Shown: positions 51,098 through 62,985, numbered from the stretch's first letter. The stretch is 64,000 nt of DNA from Caprella mutica (GCA_947561585.1 CANNZV010001188.1:236469-300468), one strand, 5' to 3'. Translations and numbers: made by a program. The notes: generated by a model from the letters alone, not told the origin.

Positions 51098-52109
51098 CCC
51101 TGATAATATTGCACTATCGGGCCAACGTTGGTAAACTTTGGCAAAGTAAAGGCACGCCAATGCTATTACACACTGGGTCAATGTATGGTAAACGACATTG
51201 GACCAACGGTTGTCAAACGGCACTGGTCCAATGTAGAGAAACATTGGTTAACCAATCCAGTGATTTTTTGATGTATCAGTATATTTATTATACTGGTCTA
51301 CCGGATCTTTTTGACAGTTTTCGCCAGAATATTAGAGAGGTTAGGTGAGAAACGATCTCTCTCAACTTTAATCACACCAAATAGCCAATTTAATATCCTC
51401 AATTAAGTATATATTTCAAATTGTAGCCGTTTCTGGCTATTCATTATAAATGGGCTTGTTGTCCCTTCAATTATTTCTTTAACACTTTATTTATTTCATT
51501 CATAAAAATGAACTTGGCTTTTATTTAATTCATATATTTAGTATAAAAAGTTATTTTTGCAATTGAAATGGTTATTTAAATTGTAAATTAAACTTTCAAA
51601 TAAATTTAAAATTAAAATAATATTATTTGGTTAAATTAGCTTAGGTTAAAATAATATAGATTTGATTTTGAATAGGTAACTGTTGTATATTGTTTCCCTC
51701 TGATTTTGATAATATAAGATGTATTTATAGGACGGTTACTACATTGTGAGAAGTAACTGTTAATTGTCGTCACGTGTTCTGTATATCCTAATCTAATATA
51801 CATCTAATATAAAAATAGCACTGGCCGTAGAGAAGCATGATATTGGCAACATTAAAGTTATTCATGAAACATTTATAAGTCATTTGTTAGAACTGGATCA
51901 GTGAGTTGACAAAACGTCGAATTTTCACTAACCCAATCCAACACTAGCACTACATCGGCAACGTTAGGTATTGCCTAAGTCGTTTTTACGTGGTTATACT
52001 GTTCTGGGCCTTTGCTGGCCCAATACATCGAGACCAGCATGAAAGCGTTTGCCCAGAGTTTCGTTCTGAATTGGGCTAACGTTGGTCCAACATTGTAATG
52101 TTTACTGGG
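51098..52109 (+). mobile_element. CCC-family TIR element B (1012 bp, uninterrupted)
   Basis: Starts CCCTGATAATATTGCACTAT and ends ATGTTTACTGGG reading outward, with GT on both sides (51096-51097, 52110-52111). It aligns through element A and so provides A's empty site: at 51735 there is no LTR, and near 52000 no pogo insertion. No coding frame. Confidence 0.85.
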
Positions 52110-52111
52110 GT

Positions 52112-52389
52112 TGTGTGTTGGCTAAGCTGATTCAGAGACATGCAAGAAATTTATTGGTGATATGATATGTGGAAGAAAAGAAGGCAGTTCTACCTGAGAT
52201 AAGGCAAAGATAAATCGTTACTTTATATTTCGTTTAATGTGAAAATTCAACTGACATAGAGCAGTGGCCATGTTTCGCGATGGAATGGAATGTGTTAGCT
52301 TGGGTGAAGCAGCACTCTATCATATTAGAGTGCTGACTGTCACTTATAGCTGCTTGATATGTACTTCTGTGGAGTTCTTGTCTCAGAGA
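52112..52389. other. Short unique stretch
   Basis: No feature recognised. Confidence 0.4.
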
Positions 52390-52393
52390 TTAA

Positions 52394-52955
52394 AGGTCCC
52401 CTCCAAGCAAATTTTTTTATTGCTTAAATCAACGAGGTTAATGTTTCTTATCCTTTTACTGCAAACCCCATAAAATTTGATAGCATATTTTTAATTTTAT
52501 ATGCTTTTAAAGATTTTTATAATCCAAACTCTTCAAAACCTACTTTACTTCCGACTTTCTAATTTTCAGTCTGAAGAAGAAGAATGTACACCATTTGTTT
52601 TGATTGTCAACTAGGTATTTGGTTTAATAAATTTATTTATTATTCGTTTAAAGGTTTAAATAAACGTTTATATACTCTTAGAAACAATTAATATCTTAAA
52701 AGAAGACCAGAAACACATTGTTTGTTTAAAAATCTAAATTTGAAATCAAAACAAAGAGTGTACAATCTTCTTTCTCACCGTCAGGTTGGAGATTCGCTCG
52801 ATTGTTGCTCACAGAGTATTTAAAAACTTTAAAAGCAAATGATAAAATATATGCTGAACCGAATTGTATGCGGTTTGCGTAATAATGATCGTAGATCTTA
52901 GTTCTATAATAATATGTTATAAACTCATTTTTTTCCCAGAGCCTGGAGAGGACCT
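52394..52955. mobile_element. TTAA-targeted MITE, copy 2 (562 bp)
   Basis: Ends AGGTCCCCTCCAAGCAAATT and CCTGGAGAGGACCT with TTAA at 52390-52393 and 52956-52959. The interior holds GTACACCATTTGTTTTGATT and an inverted relative (AAAGAGTGTACAATCTTCTT), so it is largely palindromic. Confidence 0.9.
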
Positions 52956-52959
52956 TTAA

Positions 52960-53203
52960 ATTGAATGTGTCGGATGGTTTTTGGTTTGATTAGGTTTATT
53001 TGTGCCTCTTTTCTCCTCTCCAGACTTTCAGTTTGGTTTGATCTTATGTGCCAATTTCTGTGTGAATGTTTTTTGATTATGAAGATTTTAATTATCTTTT
53101 TTTACCAATGACCATATGCGCATTACCTTGATTTTTAAACTGGTACATAGTAGATGTAATTTCATATCTGCTACATGTTGTATTGGAGCAATTCATATTT
53201 CAT
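52960..53203. other. Short unique stretch
   Basis: No feature recognised. Confidence 0.4.
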
Positions 53204-54974
53204 CCCAAGAAACATTGCATGGTTGGCCCAACTACGGGTACCATTGGCTCAACAGTGGCAGCAACGGGCGATGGTTTGCCGGTGCTAAGAAGCATTGGCC
53301 CAATGCTGGCTGCCGATTCTTAACCAACACTATCCTAGCCTTCATTGGCCCAATGTTGGCTGCCAATGCTTAACCAATACTATCCTAGCCTTCATTGGCC
53401 CAATGTTGGCTGCCAGATCATAGCCAATTGACACTGTGGCCATCATTGGCCAAACGTTGGCAAGCACCCACAAGAAATGTATATAAATGAATCTTTTTTA
53501 ATCTGTGATATTGTTGACATGATACATAAAATGGATTCTAAATAATTAATTTTAATATTGTAATGTATCTTTTAAATTTATTTAGATAAAGTTATAGCGT
53601 AATCAAATTTATAATATTCGTGTTTGTCATATATAAGTATACTAATGGTAGTTTATTAATATATTATGATATGATACCTGAACAGTATATATTGATAATT
53701 GAAATGATTAATAACATGATTAAATTAATCAAATTGCATACCAAATCGTCAATGAAGATTCCATATTTTAGGGAAGAGAATTGGCGCCATTTTCAAAAGA
53801 ATTTTGACCTGAGGTCTGAGGAACATATAATTGAATATGGAGGCGCATGGTTCTACACACTTGCATTTGTGAGCGAACCAAAAACTCGTTAAACAGAAGA
53901 AGAGAGAGTTAACATATTATCATATCCTGAATACATCCTCAAAAAAAACTGAAGAAATTTTTTTTATAGTAGGCGTCGATGTCATTTTGTAAATAGGCTG
54001 TAGCGCTGAGTTCCTAACTTCTAAACATGCTGTAGATTAATATAGTACTTAAGGTCACGCAGGTAAATTGCGGCCCTATTTTTAATTGCGGCCCTCTCAA
54101 GAGAGTCTCTAAATCATTCTGAACCAAAATTACAGTAAAATGTTGCATAGCTATCAAAAGAAGCGCAGTGCTCGTTATAATTCATTAATTTAAGTTTTTA
54201 TTGAGTGTTTTGATGCTATGATGTTTCTGCTGTTAGAGGCCGCAGTTAGTTAATGTCCCGCAATTTACCTGCTTTATTTCTGCTTTATTTAGATTTTCTT
54301 TATTCTGTGAAAAATAGTCTTTAGTTTTCTAAAACAGATGGCACTTTATCTGTTCAATAGTCAGGCTGAATCATAACTAATTTACTATAAAGGAGTTTTA
54401 CTATAAACTGTTTATTCTATTTTATTGACTAAGTATATTTTTTGTTATAAAGATTTTATTATTTATACCTATATCGAGAGGATTGTGTTGGTTATAATTT
54501 TATCATTTCCATGTTGATTTAATTTATTAAAATGTCTGGTTAAAATGTGTACTTTTATTTACCTAATTGAAATTCATAGTAAAAATAAATCCAAGTTTGG
54601 ACTAGAGCGGTTAACATCGGCATGCCGTCGTCAGCCGTAGCTATGCCATCATGGACCAGTGCTGGCCCACAGTAAAATACAGTTGGCTTTAGAGCGGTTA
54701 ACATCGGCATGCCGTCGTCAGCCGTAGCTATGCCATCATGGGTCAATGCTGGCCCAACAATTGAATTACAGTTGGCTTTAGAGTGGTTAGCATCGGCATG
54801 CCGTCGCTAGCCATTGTCAGCCATATGCCAGCATGGGCCAATGCTGGCCAGCGGTGCAAAAGGCATTGGCCGACGTTGGCACAGAGACGGCCCGATCTGG
54901 CACTGTTGGTTTGCCTTATTCAACGGCCGGTCGTAATGGCCCTACGTTGGCCCAACACTGCAATGCTTCTGGGG
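53204..54974. mobile_element. CCC-family TIR element D (1.77 kb)
   Basis: Ends CCCAAGAAACATTGCATGG and, reversed, CCCCAGAAGCATTGCAGTG. Left subterminal region (53260-53440): three repeats of a roughly 65-bp unit around CATTGGCCCAATG.TGGCTGCC. Right region (54605-54840): three repeats of an 85-90-bp unit with AACATCGGCATGCCGTCGTC. The interior contains a 90-codon open frame (53620-53892) of unknown nature and a small inverted-repeat insert. I could not confirm a target duplication. Confidence 0.65.
54059..54272. mobile_element. Small MITE-like inverted-repeat insert
   Basis: A perfect 15-bp inverted pair, GCAGGTAAATTGCGG (54059-54073) and its complement (54258-54272), encloses 184 bp. GCGGCCCT words are repeated inside. 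No clear target duplication. Confidence 0.5.
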
Positions 54975-54980
54975 TTATTA

Positions 54981-56215
54981 CAGGCAGGCCTCGCTTTAAA
55001 GGTCCCCTCCAAGCAAATATTTTTATAGCTTAATTTAACGAGGCTAACGTTCCTTATCATTATGCTGCAAACCGCATCGAATATGGTAGCGTATTTTTAA
55101 TTTTATATGCTTTTAAAGATTTTTAAAATCAAAACTCTACAAAACCTATTTTACTTCCGACTTACTAATTTAAGAAATTTTCAGCCTGAAGAAAAAGAAT
55201 GTACACCATTTGTTTTGATTGTCAACTAGGTATTAGGTTTAATAAATCCATTTAATATTCACGTAAAGGTATAAAATTGAATGAACTTATAATAGAAACG
55301 TTTATATACTTTAGAAAACAATTAATATCTAAGATAATTTAAATAAAGGACGAAAATGCATGGTTTGTTTATAAAATTCAAATTTGTAATCAAATTAAAG
55401 AGTGTACAATCTTCTTCTTGAGCATCAAATTAGTGATTCGCTCAATTGTTGCTCACAGAGTATTAAAAAACTTTAAAAACAAATTATAAAATATATATTG
55501 AACCGAATTGTATGCGGTTTGCAGAATAATGATCGTAACCTTAGTTCTATAATATTATGTTATAAACTCATTTTTTTCCCGGGGCCTGGAGAGGACCTTT
55601 AAGTACAACTCACTTTAGTAAAAGTGGTACTTATTTCGAGTCATATTTCGAAATAAGAACCGTTCGTAGACATAGAAAACGGACACAATTTTTTGTGATT
55701 ATTTCACGGTAACTTAAAAACACATCAAAATTATAATCCAGATAAGGTTATTAGAAGTAATTGGTTCGGAAATTCAACATGTCCTATTTTAGAAAAAGTT
55801 CCGTGTTATCGCACGGTTCCGTATTTTCGAACACGTAAAAATCTTTATATGATAATCAATATTTAACTTTTATTTCAATTGGTATTCATGATACCAATTA
55901 GAATAGAAGTTAAATAATAATTATAATATAATCTTTTCTGACGTGTCCGAAATTGTAGAACCCACCAATAACTTGGAACTTAGTACCCTACTACCAAAAA
56001 CATTTCATAGAGCATAAAATTGCTGTTTGTTAAATGTAGCATAATAATTAAGAGAGTTAAGCTATGGATGGATTTTAAAACATTTAATAAATGCACGACT
56101 TTAAACTTTTTCATCATAGTCACAAACAATGAAAGACTGTATATTATTATTGATATGATTATATGCATAGTACTCTTATAACTCTAAAACAAATTTTCTT
56201 TCTATAACTCATAGA
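54981..56215. mobile_element. Pogo/Tigger-like element, copy 3, interrupted
   Basis: Starts CAGGCAGGCCTCGCTTTAA after TA. After the TTAA MITE at 55000-55598 it resumes GTACAACTCACTTTAGTAAA. A second insertion of about 340 bp begins near 55735, and family sequence (GATTTTAAAACATTTAATAA) returns at about 56075. The right terminus is missing. Confidence 0.75.
55000..55598. mobile_element. TTAA-targeted MITE, copy 3 (599 bp)
   Basis: AGGTCCCCTCCAAGCAAATA and CCTGGAGAGGACCT with TTAA at 54996-54999 and 55599-55602. The uninterrupted pogo copies (38410-38420 and 46583-46593: GCTTTAAGTACAAC) are exact empty sites, proving TTAA target duplication. Confidence 0.95.
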
Positions 56216-56654
56216 AAATGAGATATGTAATCAATTAAAGATCATTTTCATGTCATGAAATCGTATGCTAACTGTAATATTTCCGGCTTTTAGAATTTTG
56301 ATATGTACATTTTTGATCCCATGTCTGGTACCGAAGAGAACGCCCAGCAGTTCCCCATTTTTCTGTACTTTTTGCCCTCCCAGTAGGTACCAGCCCAACT
56401 CCCTCTGGAAGCTCTTCTGGAGGGATAGGTGTCTGGCACCGAAGAGAACGCCCGGCAGTTCCCCATTTTTCTGTGCTTTTGCCCTCCCAGTAGGTACCAA
56501 CCCAACTCCCTCTGGAAGCTCTTCCGGAGGGATAGGTGTCTGGTACCGAAGAGAACGCCCGGCAGTTCCCCATTTTCTTTTATGCCCTCTCAGTAGGGAT
56601 TTACCTTCCCTTGTAAATAATGTACATATAAATTCAAAATATATTTAGTTGTGT

Positions 56655-56752
56655 GCCTGTGTTTTGGTGACTGTGTGTTTTGGTGACTGTGTGTTTTGGT
56701 GACTGTGTGTTTTGGTGATTGTGTGTTTTGGTGATTGTGTGTTTTGGTGTTT
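56655..56752. repeat. Tandem TGTGTGTTTTGGTGACT, 17-bp unit
   Basis: Six near-perfect copies. A shorter relative appears at 58010-58045. Confidence 0.9.
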
Positions 56753-57003
56753 GCTGTTATGTTACCATGAGAAATTCTTAAATTGGAATATTTATTGTGA
56801 ATTGAGTACTGAAATAAAATATATTACAAATATTCTAATGAAAAAGGGACATATGGTATTAACCGGAACCCTTTAAATTTAAAAAAAAAAATCCCCTTTT
56901 TACCTGTTTTTGCCCTCCCAGTAGGTACCGGCCCAATTCTCTCTCCAGAGTGGAAAACATAAATTCTAACAGAGTTACTCCTAACTTCATGCATTCCCAT
57001 TAG

Positions 57004-57240
57004 CCAGTCTGTATTTCGTGGTAAATTCCACCGACATGTTGGCGGAATTTTTTTCCCTTTGAAAATTATATTCTGGCAAAGTCGGTGGATTTTTAGCTAT
57101 TTATTCCTATGTTACCACTAATTTTCGGTGGATAAATTGGGAAAATGTTGGTGGATCAGCCAAATTACTGGAAATTTATGGTGGATTTTTTCAGCTTTTT
57201 GAAAAAGTCAGTGGGATTTTTTGCACCAAATACAGACTGG
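57004..57240. mobile_element. MITE with CCAGTCTG ends, 237 bp
   Basis: Ends CCAGTCTGTATTTCGTGG and, reversed, CCAGTCTGTATTTGGTGC. A perfect 8-bp duplication CCCATTAG lies at 56996-57003 and 57241-57248. It carries CCACCGAC/TCGGTGGA words in inverted arrangement. A partial relative lies at 58333-58440. Confidence 0.9.
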
Positions 57241-57549
57241 CCCATTAGTGATGTTTATCATCACAACAAGGCCAATTGTGAAGCATAGATGACTTATTTT
57301 ACATCAGTTTTCACTGCGGAGTTGAAATTTATAAAATAATTTACTGATTTCTGCATTTTTTAGGGTAAAAATGAGTAATTTTTGTTCATTCTAAATTCCT
57401 AACAGAGTTACTAGTCAATCTGAAATGAGTTATTATTCCACTCTGGTTCTCTCTGGAAGTTCTTTCAGAAATCGGAGGGATTGGTGTCTGGTATCGAAGA
57501 GAACGCCCGGCAGTTCCCCTTTTATCTGTGTTTTTGCCCTCCCAAGTCC

Positions 57550-57817
57550 CCAGTCTGCAGAATATGGAACATTTTTCTAAGACTCTCTGCGTGAGTTTTT
57601 AATTGAATTTTTAGAAATTGGAGATCTCAGATCTCTGCGGGAGATTTTGAATTAATTCCTATGTTACCATAAATTTAGCTGCGGGAGATTTTGAATTAAT
57701 TCCTATGTTACCATTAATTTAGCTGCGGGAGATTTTGAATCTGCTGCTGAAAGTCGGAGAATGACTCTCTCTCAAAATAAAATCTCTGCGGGAGAAGAGA
57801 CACATTCTGCAGACTGG
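57550..57817. mobile_element. MITE with CCAGTCTG ends, 268 bp
   Basis: Ends CCAGTCTGCAGAATATGGAA and, reversed, CCAGTCTGCAGAATGTG. A perfect 8-bp duplication CCAAGTCC lies at 57542-57549 and 57818-57825. Inside, TGCGGGAGATTTTGAAT recurs three times. It is inserted in a copy of the 117-bp unit. Confidence 0.9.
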
Positions 57818-58653
57818 CCAAGTCCCAGTAGGTACCGGCCTAACTCTCTCTGGTCCCTGCCCCCTGGAATCTCTTCCGGAGGAAGTTAGGAACTGGTACC
57901 TGGTACCGAAGAGAAAGCCCGAGCAAATACCTAATCATATCTTGTACATATGTATATAAAAATTCAAAAGTATAGTTACCTAATTCATAATTGTGTCATT
58001 TGTGTGCCTGTTTTTTGGTGATTGTGTGTTTTGGTGTTTATAAATTTTAAATTGAGATATTTACTGTGAAAGTAGGACCGAGTTAAAAATTGCTTAAAAG
58101 TATTCTTACTAAATAGGGGCATATGGTACTAACCGGGTCCCTTAAAAAAAAAAATCCGCTATAGCCACTTTCTTGCTTACCTACTGATCTTTAGGTGGTA
58201 ATATCCACCTTTGATAAAGAAGAAGAACTCTTGTTTACTATTATTGTAAACAAGTTTCTTCTTAAATTGAACCTTGACATGGTTGGTTTGCTTGACCCAT
58301 TAGGGTTTGTCAAGCCAGTCAAGGTTCCTCCCAGTCTGTATTTGGTGCATGGAACTCCACCGACATGCCTTATATAGGAATAATTCCACCGAAAAAGTCA
58401 CCATATTTTTGCCCATTCCACCGCCATGAGCAGGAAAATTAATTTGCGCCACCGCCACTGTATGTTAAATTACAAAATTCCATCGACTAGTTAGGAAGAA
58501 ATCTTTCAGGACAATTCAAACTAGTAATAAAAGTTCAAATCAGTGTAATTATTACTTATTACAGTTTAAATCGTAGTATTTTATTTAATTATCAAAATAG
58601 AGTAGCTACCTATTACTACCAAGCTAACTAAGCTGTCTAAGTATACTGTATAG

Positions 58654-61600
58654 TAGGGTGGGCCGAAAACCAAAATTTTTGATATTCAATTGTGGGGTGT
58701 AACAGAAATTTGTGAATAGGTAAAATATTATATAAAATGAAATTTCAGGTTATTTTTACAAGATTAAGAGGTCCCCCAACGCATTTGAAGTTTTCAAATT
58801 CATGTATTTATTGATAAATATGATATAATTTTCACAAATACATTTTTTAATCCATACTCTACTATCATTTACATATTCATTATATAAATAAGTTAATGCT
58901 TTCACTGTTATAATTCATTCATATGTAGTTTTCTTCTGATCAGTAATCTGAAGATGTTCTGAACGAACTTCTAGCCTCTAGGAGAGGTATCGAGTTACCG
59001 CGAAGCCAGTGCCTCAGGATTACCCTGAGTTAACATGTCGTGTGTGGCTGTGACACGCAACTCATTTAACCTCCCTGTGTTTGGAGTTGTTAGTGATTTC
59101 AATTCCAACCAATTACCGACTTATGCTTACATTATAAAGTCAATTCTGTTTAGAAAAAAAAAACAGTTGAAATTTGATACAGGGAAGGAATAAGAATATC
59201 TGCTACACATTGGCTGAACCTATTGCAAATATTTACGTGAGTGCATCCATTCTAAGTGTAACTGTGAAACAAATATCTGATAAATTTATCTCTTATCATG
59301 ACAAGTATTTAAATTTTATCAAACCTTATAAGAGCCGGTGCAATTTGGAGAGTTATAAACAGAAACTTAAAAAGTTCTTGGATCACTCTGAAATATTGTT
59401 TGACTTTTCCTCTTGTAAGTGCAATGATTTTGAATCGTGTATCTGTCCGAAGGAAAAGAAAATTCCCAAAATTGAACAGCAATTTCTGATTGACCAGCGT
59501 AATAACCATTTGATGATCATAGGTTCAGTTGATGGCAGTACCACAAAAAAATTAGAAAAAAGAGCCGCACGTTAAAGTGCTTCAGAAATGAGAGGCACTG
59601 AAATAAGTATCGAAACTTTGTATGCTGCTAGTGACTCCACCGTTGATACAGAATCCGAACTTGAAGAATTTATTCCATCAAAGACAACATTGAAAAGACT
59701 TAGAAATGAAGTCTTCTATGCAACAGATAAAGGTTGAAGCAGCTCCACGTTTTTAACACCAAAACAAGTGAAGAGTTTTCATATTTTTGCAACTGCATTT
59801 GACCGTGTCGGGATCTCTGATCGTGGTGCTTCGTTGCTTTCTTCCTCTTTGTTAGAGGATATTTCTGTTCCTGATGACACTAAAAATATATTTGACAAAA
59901 ATAAAATCCGTAGTGAAAGAACTAAGAACCGGATGAACAAAAGAAAGTTTGAATCTGATATTACTAGCATTTATTTTTATGGCAAGAGAGACATCACATT
60001 GACAGATGAAAAGAGAGGTAACAAAAATTACTGGAAGAAAGTCACTGAGGAACACATATCCGTTATTGCTGAACCAGATTCCCAATATGTAAGACACTTC
60101 ACTCCAGATTACGGAAGTTCACAAAGTACCAATCGAGGCATCTTGCAATTCTGTCTGATGAAGTCCCTTCCTCTCGAATCATTGGTTGCTATTGGGTGCG
60201 ATGGAACTAATGTAAATAAAGGATTGAAAGGTGGAATAATCAAATTGATCGAGCAATCTATGAAGAAACCCCCCTTGGTTCGTCTGTATGCTGCATGGTA
60301 ATGAACTTCCACTCAGACATTTATTCACCTTTATACCTAGATGGTAAAACAAGTGGTCCACGGTGCTTCACAGGAGTTATAGGTAAGAGTTTACAAAATT
60401 GTGAGACAAAACCTATTGTAAAATTCACTGTGACAACTCTAAGTACTGATCAAAAATTTCTCTATGAAATTCATCAAGCTATAAGTGTCGGTGAAGTTTC
60501 ACAAGACTTGTCATCGCGTTCACCAGGAGGATTGAATCATGCCAGATGGATAACAACTGCAAATAGGATTCTTAGGTTGTATGTTTCAATTAAATATCCG
60601 AGTCAAGATCTGATCACATTGACTCGATTTGTCATGGAAGTGTATTCACCAATGTGGTTTGCCATTACAGTAAATCCTTTCGTTCAGAGTGGCCCTAAGC
60701 ACATATTCCAGAGCATTCTATTGATCAAAACACAATGTAAAAGTACCCAAAGAATTGTGATGCCTGTTGTCAAAAGGAATGCTTACTTTGCTCATTCAGA
60801 GAATATTCTACTTGCAATGTTGATACCAGGTCTGATATAGTGCGGGTATTCAAGTTGCCTGAAATAAATTGGGAGTGCACAGATTACATAACTTTAATCA
60901 ATTGGAGAAGTGAAGTAACAGAGCCTCCTCTAACTAAGCATTTCACAGATGAAGAAATTGAAAATCACATTGTAAATAAGGAGCTGTTCCAATGTCCAAA
61001 ATATCCACTTCACACACAAGCAGTAGAACGCACCATAAAGCTGATAAAGCCAAGAAGCAAGAGATGGTTTAATACTAATTAAAATAGCATCAAGGCAACG
61101 TGTTAGTAAATTCGACTCAAAAAAAGACTTTATGTAACTGATCTTCACTTGTAATTATCCTTTCTTATAGTCAAATATAGCTCAATATATTTTTTTATTT
61201 GTAGTAAATGCCACTGAATTAAAAGGAAATGTAATTTTGTAACAGCAATGGATAACATTTTTATCAATCATTTTTGTTTACTTGAACACTTTTGTATTGT
61301 ATTCGTTAAAGGATGAAGATTTTGTTGTTTTTTCTCATTTAGTTAAACGTTGTTGTGTCCGTGATGGAAAGAATTTTTTGCTGTGAATTATTATTTTCTA
61401 AATATTTTATGAATAAATTTCTTTAAAACTATCTATCTTTAATTCAACCTATGTTTACAGAATCAAAACATGCCATTGATTATGTGAAAAGTCTGAGGTT
61501 TTTCAGTAGAATAAATTATTATTGGATCCTGATAAAATTAATACGTATATTGAATATGTTAATGGAACTTCTTTTTTGAAAAATGATATTTCTATATATA

Positions 61601-62043
61601 ATGAATAATATTTTGTTCTACAAATTAATTCCTTGGTAAGAAAAATGCTGATCAGACAAGCCTAATTCGTGTTTAATCTCACAGATGAATCATTTTATAC
61701 GTAAAATCAAATAATTTATTTTCAGAATCAAGTTGTGGGACCTCTTATCCAATTCTAAGCGATCTGGAAATTTACACACGATCTCTGAATTAACATATGA
61801 AACGAATTAAATATCCCCGTTCATAAGTCATTTTGAAAATTTTGAGAAAATTTTAAATATATGAGAAATAAATGATAAATTTATTAATTCCATATTTCTG
61901 TTGCTTTGGGGGACCTATTAAATTTCTTTAATTGGTCTAATATTGTAAACACGTTATTTTTATACCAATACACAACTTTTCTGAGTACCCCGTAGTTGAA
62001 ACTCGAAAAAGTTGGTCAAACCCCCCTAAAACGGCCCACCCTA
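58654..62043 (+). mobile_element. hAT DNA transposon, 3.39 kb, inactive
   Basis: A perfect 12-bp terminal inverted repeat TAGGGTGGGCCG (58654 and reversed to 62043) is flanked by a perfect 8-bp duplication CTGTATAG (58646-58653, 62044-62051). The termini fit the hAT YARNG rule and the duplication fits the known hAT preference nTnnnnAn. GGGACCTCTT/AAGAGGTCCC words recur subterminally. It contains one decayed plus-strand transposase gene. Confidence 0.92.
59174..61082 (+). pseudogene. Degraded transposase-like gene of the hAT element
   Basis: One gene in pieces: 59174-59575 ends in TAA but stays in frame through 59576-59740 (TGA) into 59768-60301. The frame then changes near 60285, continues 60295-60840 and changes again to 60840-61082. 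Features: a Cys-rich stretch CKCNDFESCICPKEKKIP, the Asp motif VAIGCDGTNVNKG (about 60188) and, in the shifted frame at 60285-60315, CMLHGNELPLRHLF, a CxxH motif. Later come WITTANRILRLYV, AYFAHSENILL and near the end HTQAVER, a possible catalytic Glu. Asp, CxxH and Glu in this order are what RNase H-fold hAT-like transposases show. It resembles a multicopy 'hypothetical protein' family I remember from arthropod genomes; that recollection is unchecked. Confidence 0.75.
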
Positions 62044-62051
62044 CTGTATAG

Positions 62052-62985
62052 CCAGGTACCTAATATCATTTGCCAGTTTGCCACCAAATTCTAAAATTCT
62101 TTTTCTTCTTATCTTAAGAATCAGTAGAAAATCAGACAGACTGGTACCATAATATTGCAAGCTTGTTTTTGTTTACCTTAATATTTTTCTGATAACATCT
62201 TCTACAGTTTTCATCATAGTATTTTATTTATTTAATGCAACTTTGCAAGATAGTACCTAGGTATACAGAATGATAATATCAATTATCATACCTAGTTTGC
62301 TACCACATTTCCAGTAACCATTAGGTACCGTAAAACTATTCTTTTTCTTTTTTGAATCAAAAGAAAACCAGACCATTGAAGTCTCAGAGAAACCCTGAAT
62401 AGCATCTTTGGTTAAAGAATAAAAACAAAAGAAATAGGCTACCTAATAATATTATTATTTTAATTATCAATGGCATTCATTCGATACCAATTAAAGTAAT
62501 AATAATTATGATATTGCTAGTTTCTTTCTTAGGAATGTATAAGACCGAAGATGTGAAACTGATTGATAATTCATAAGTTACCCTAGTACCTATACGTACA
62601 TTCTTTCAGTTTAATATATTTACTCAAAATACCTAATTGAATGAACAGTAATGTTTAAACTAGTGCTTTATAATTTATCAAATTCAAATCTAAATTTTCC
62701 GATCGTATTATTTCTTAAATATTAGGCTAATTGTAAATACTTAAAAACATGTACAAGTCCAGACAATTGTCCCATACATGTCTAGAACCAAAAATCTTAA
62801 ATTAAAACAATTAGCTGTACTTATAATAAAAAGGTATTTTGTGTTAATTAGGTATATTGTATATTTTGATTTACCAGTATTCTTAATACTCTGCTTATAT
62901 TCATTGAATAGCTATAACTTTTTCTATATTTAACCAGTTCAATACATGTTTAAGTGTTAAGAATATCACGTCATCCTGACAGCCA
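62052..62985. other. AT-rich stretch, nothing recognised
   Basis: Very AT-rich with scattered TAGGTACCTA words. No coding frame, element ends or RNA gene that I can support. Confidence 0.5.

Larger units (their letters stand above)
56325..57925. repeat. Dispersed copies of a 117-bp GC-rich unit
   Basis: The unit contains GGTGTCTGGTACCGAAGAGA, ACGCCCGGCAGTTCCCCAT, TTTTGCCCTCCCAGTAGGTA and CTCCCTCTGGAAGCTCTTCC. Two and a half tandem copies lie at 56325-56600, with partial copies at 56905-56950, 57465-57550 and 57820-57925, some separated by later inserts. Frames read from it are repetitive on both strands, so not treated as genes. Confidence 0.85.

Noticed and set aside
51060..52130. TTGTGTTGGCTGAGA and TTGTGTGTTGGCTAAG on either side of element B, a possible long target duplication
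   Set aside because: The match is imperfect and offset from the element ends, whereas GT fits exactly at both termini and agrees with the 2-bp duplications of related copies.
53620..53892. 90-codon frame within element D, C-terminal half looks protein-like
   Set aside because: The N-terminal half is AT-driven, no family is recognised and it sits in a nonautonomous element. Noted only as a possible fragment.
56231..56648. Several overlapping frames up to 127 codons on both strands
   Set aside because: They arise from tandem copies of the 117-bp repeat and show the same periodicity in every frame.
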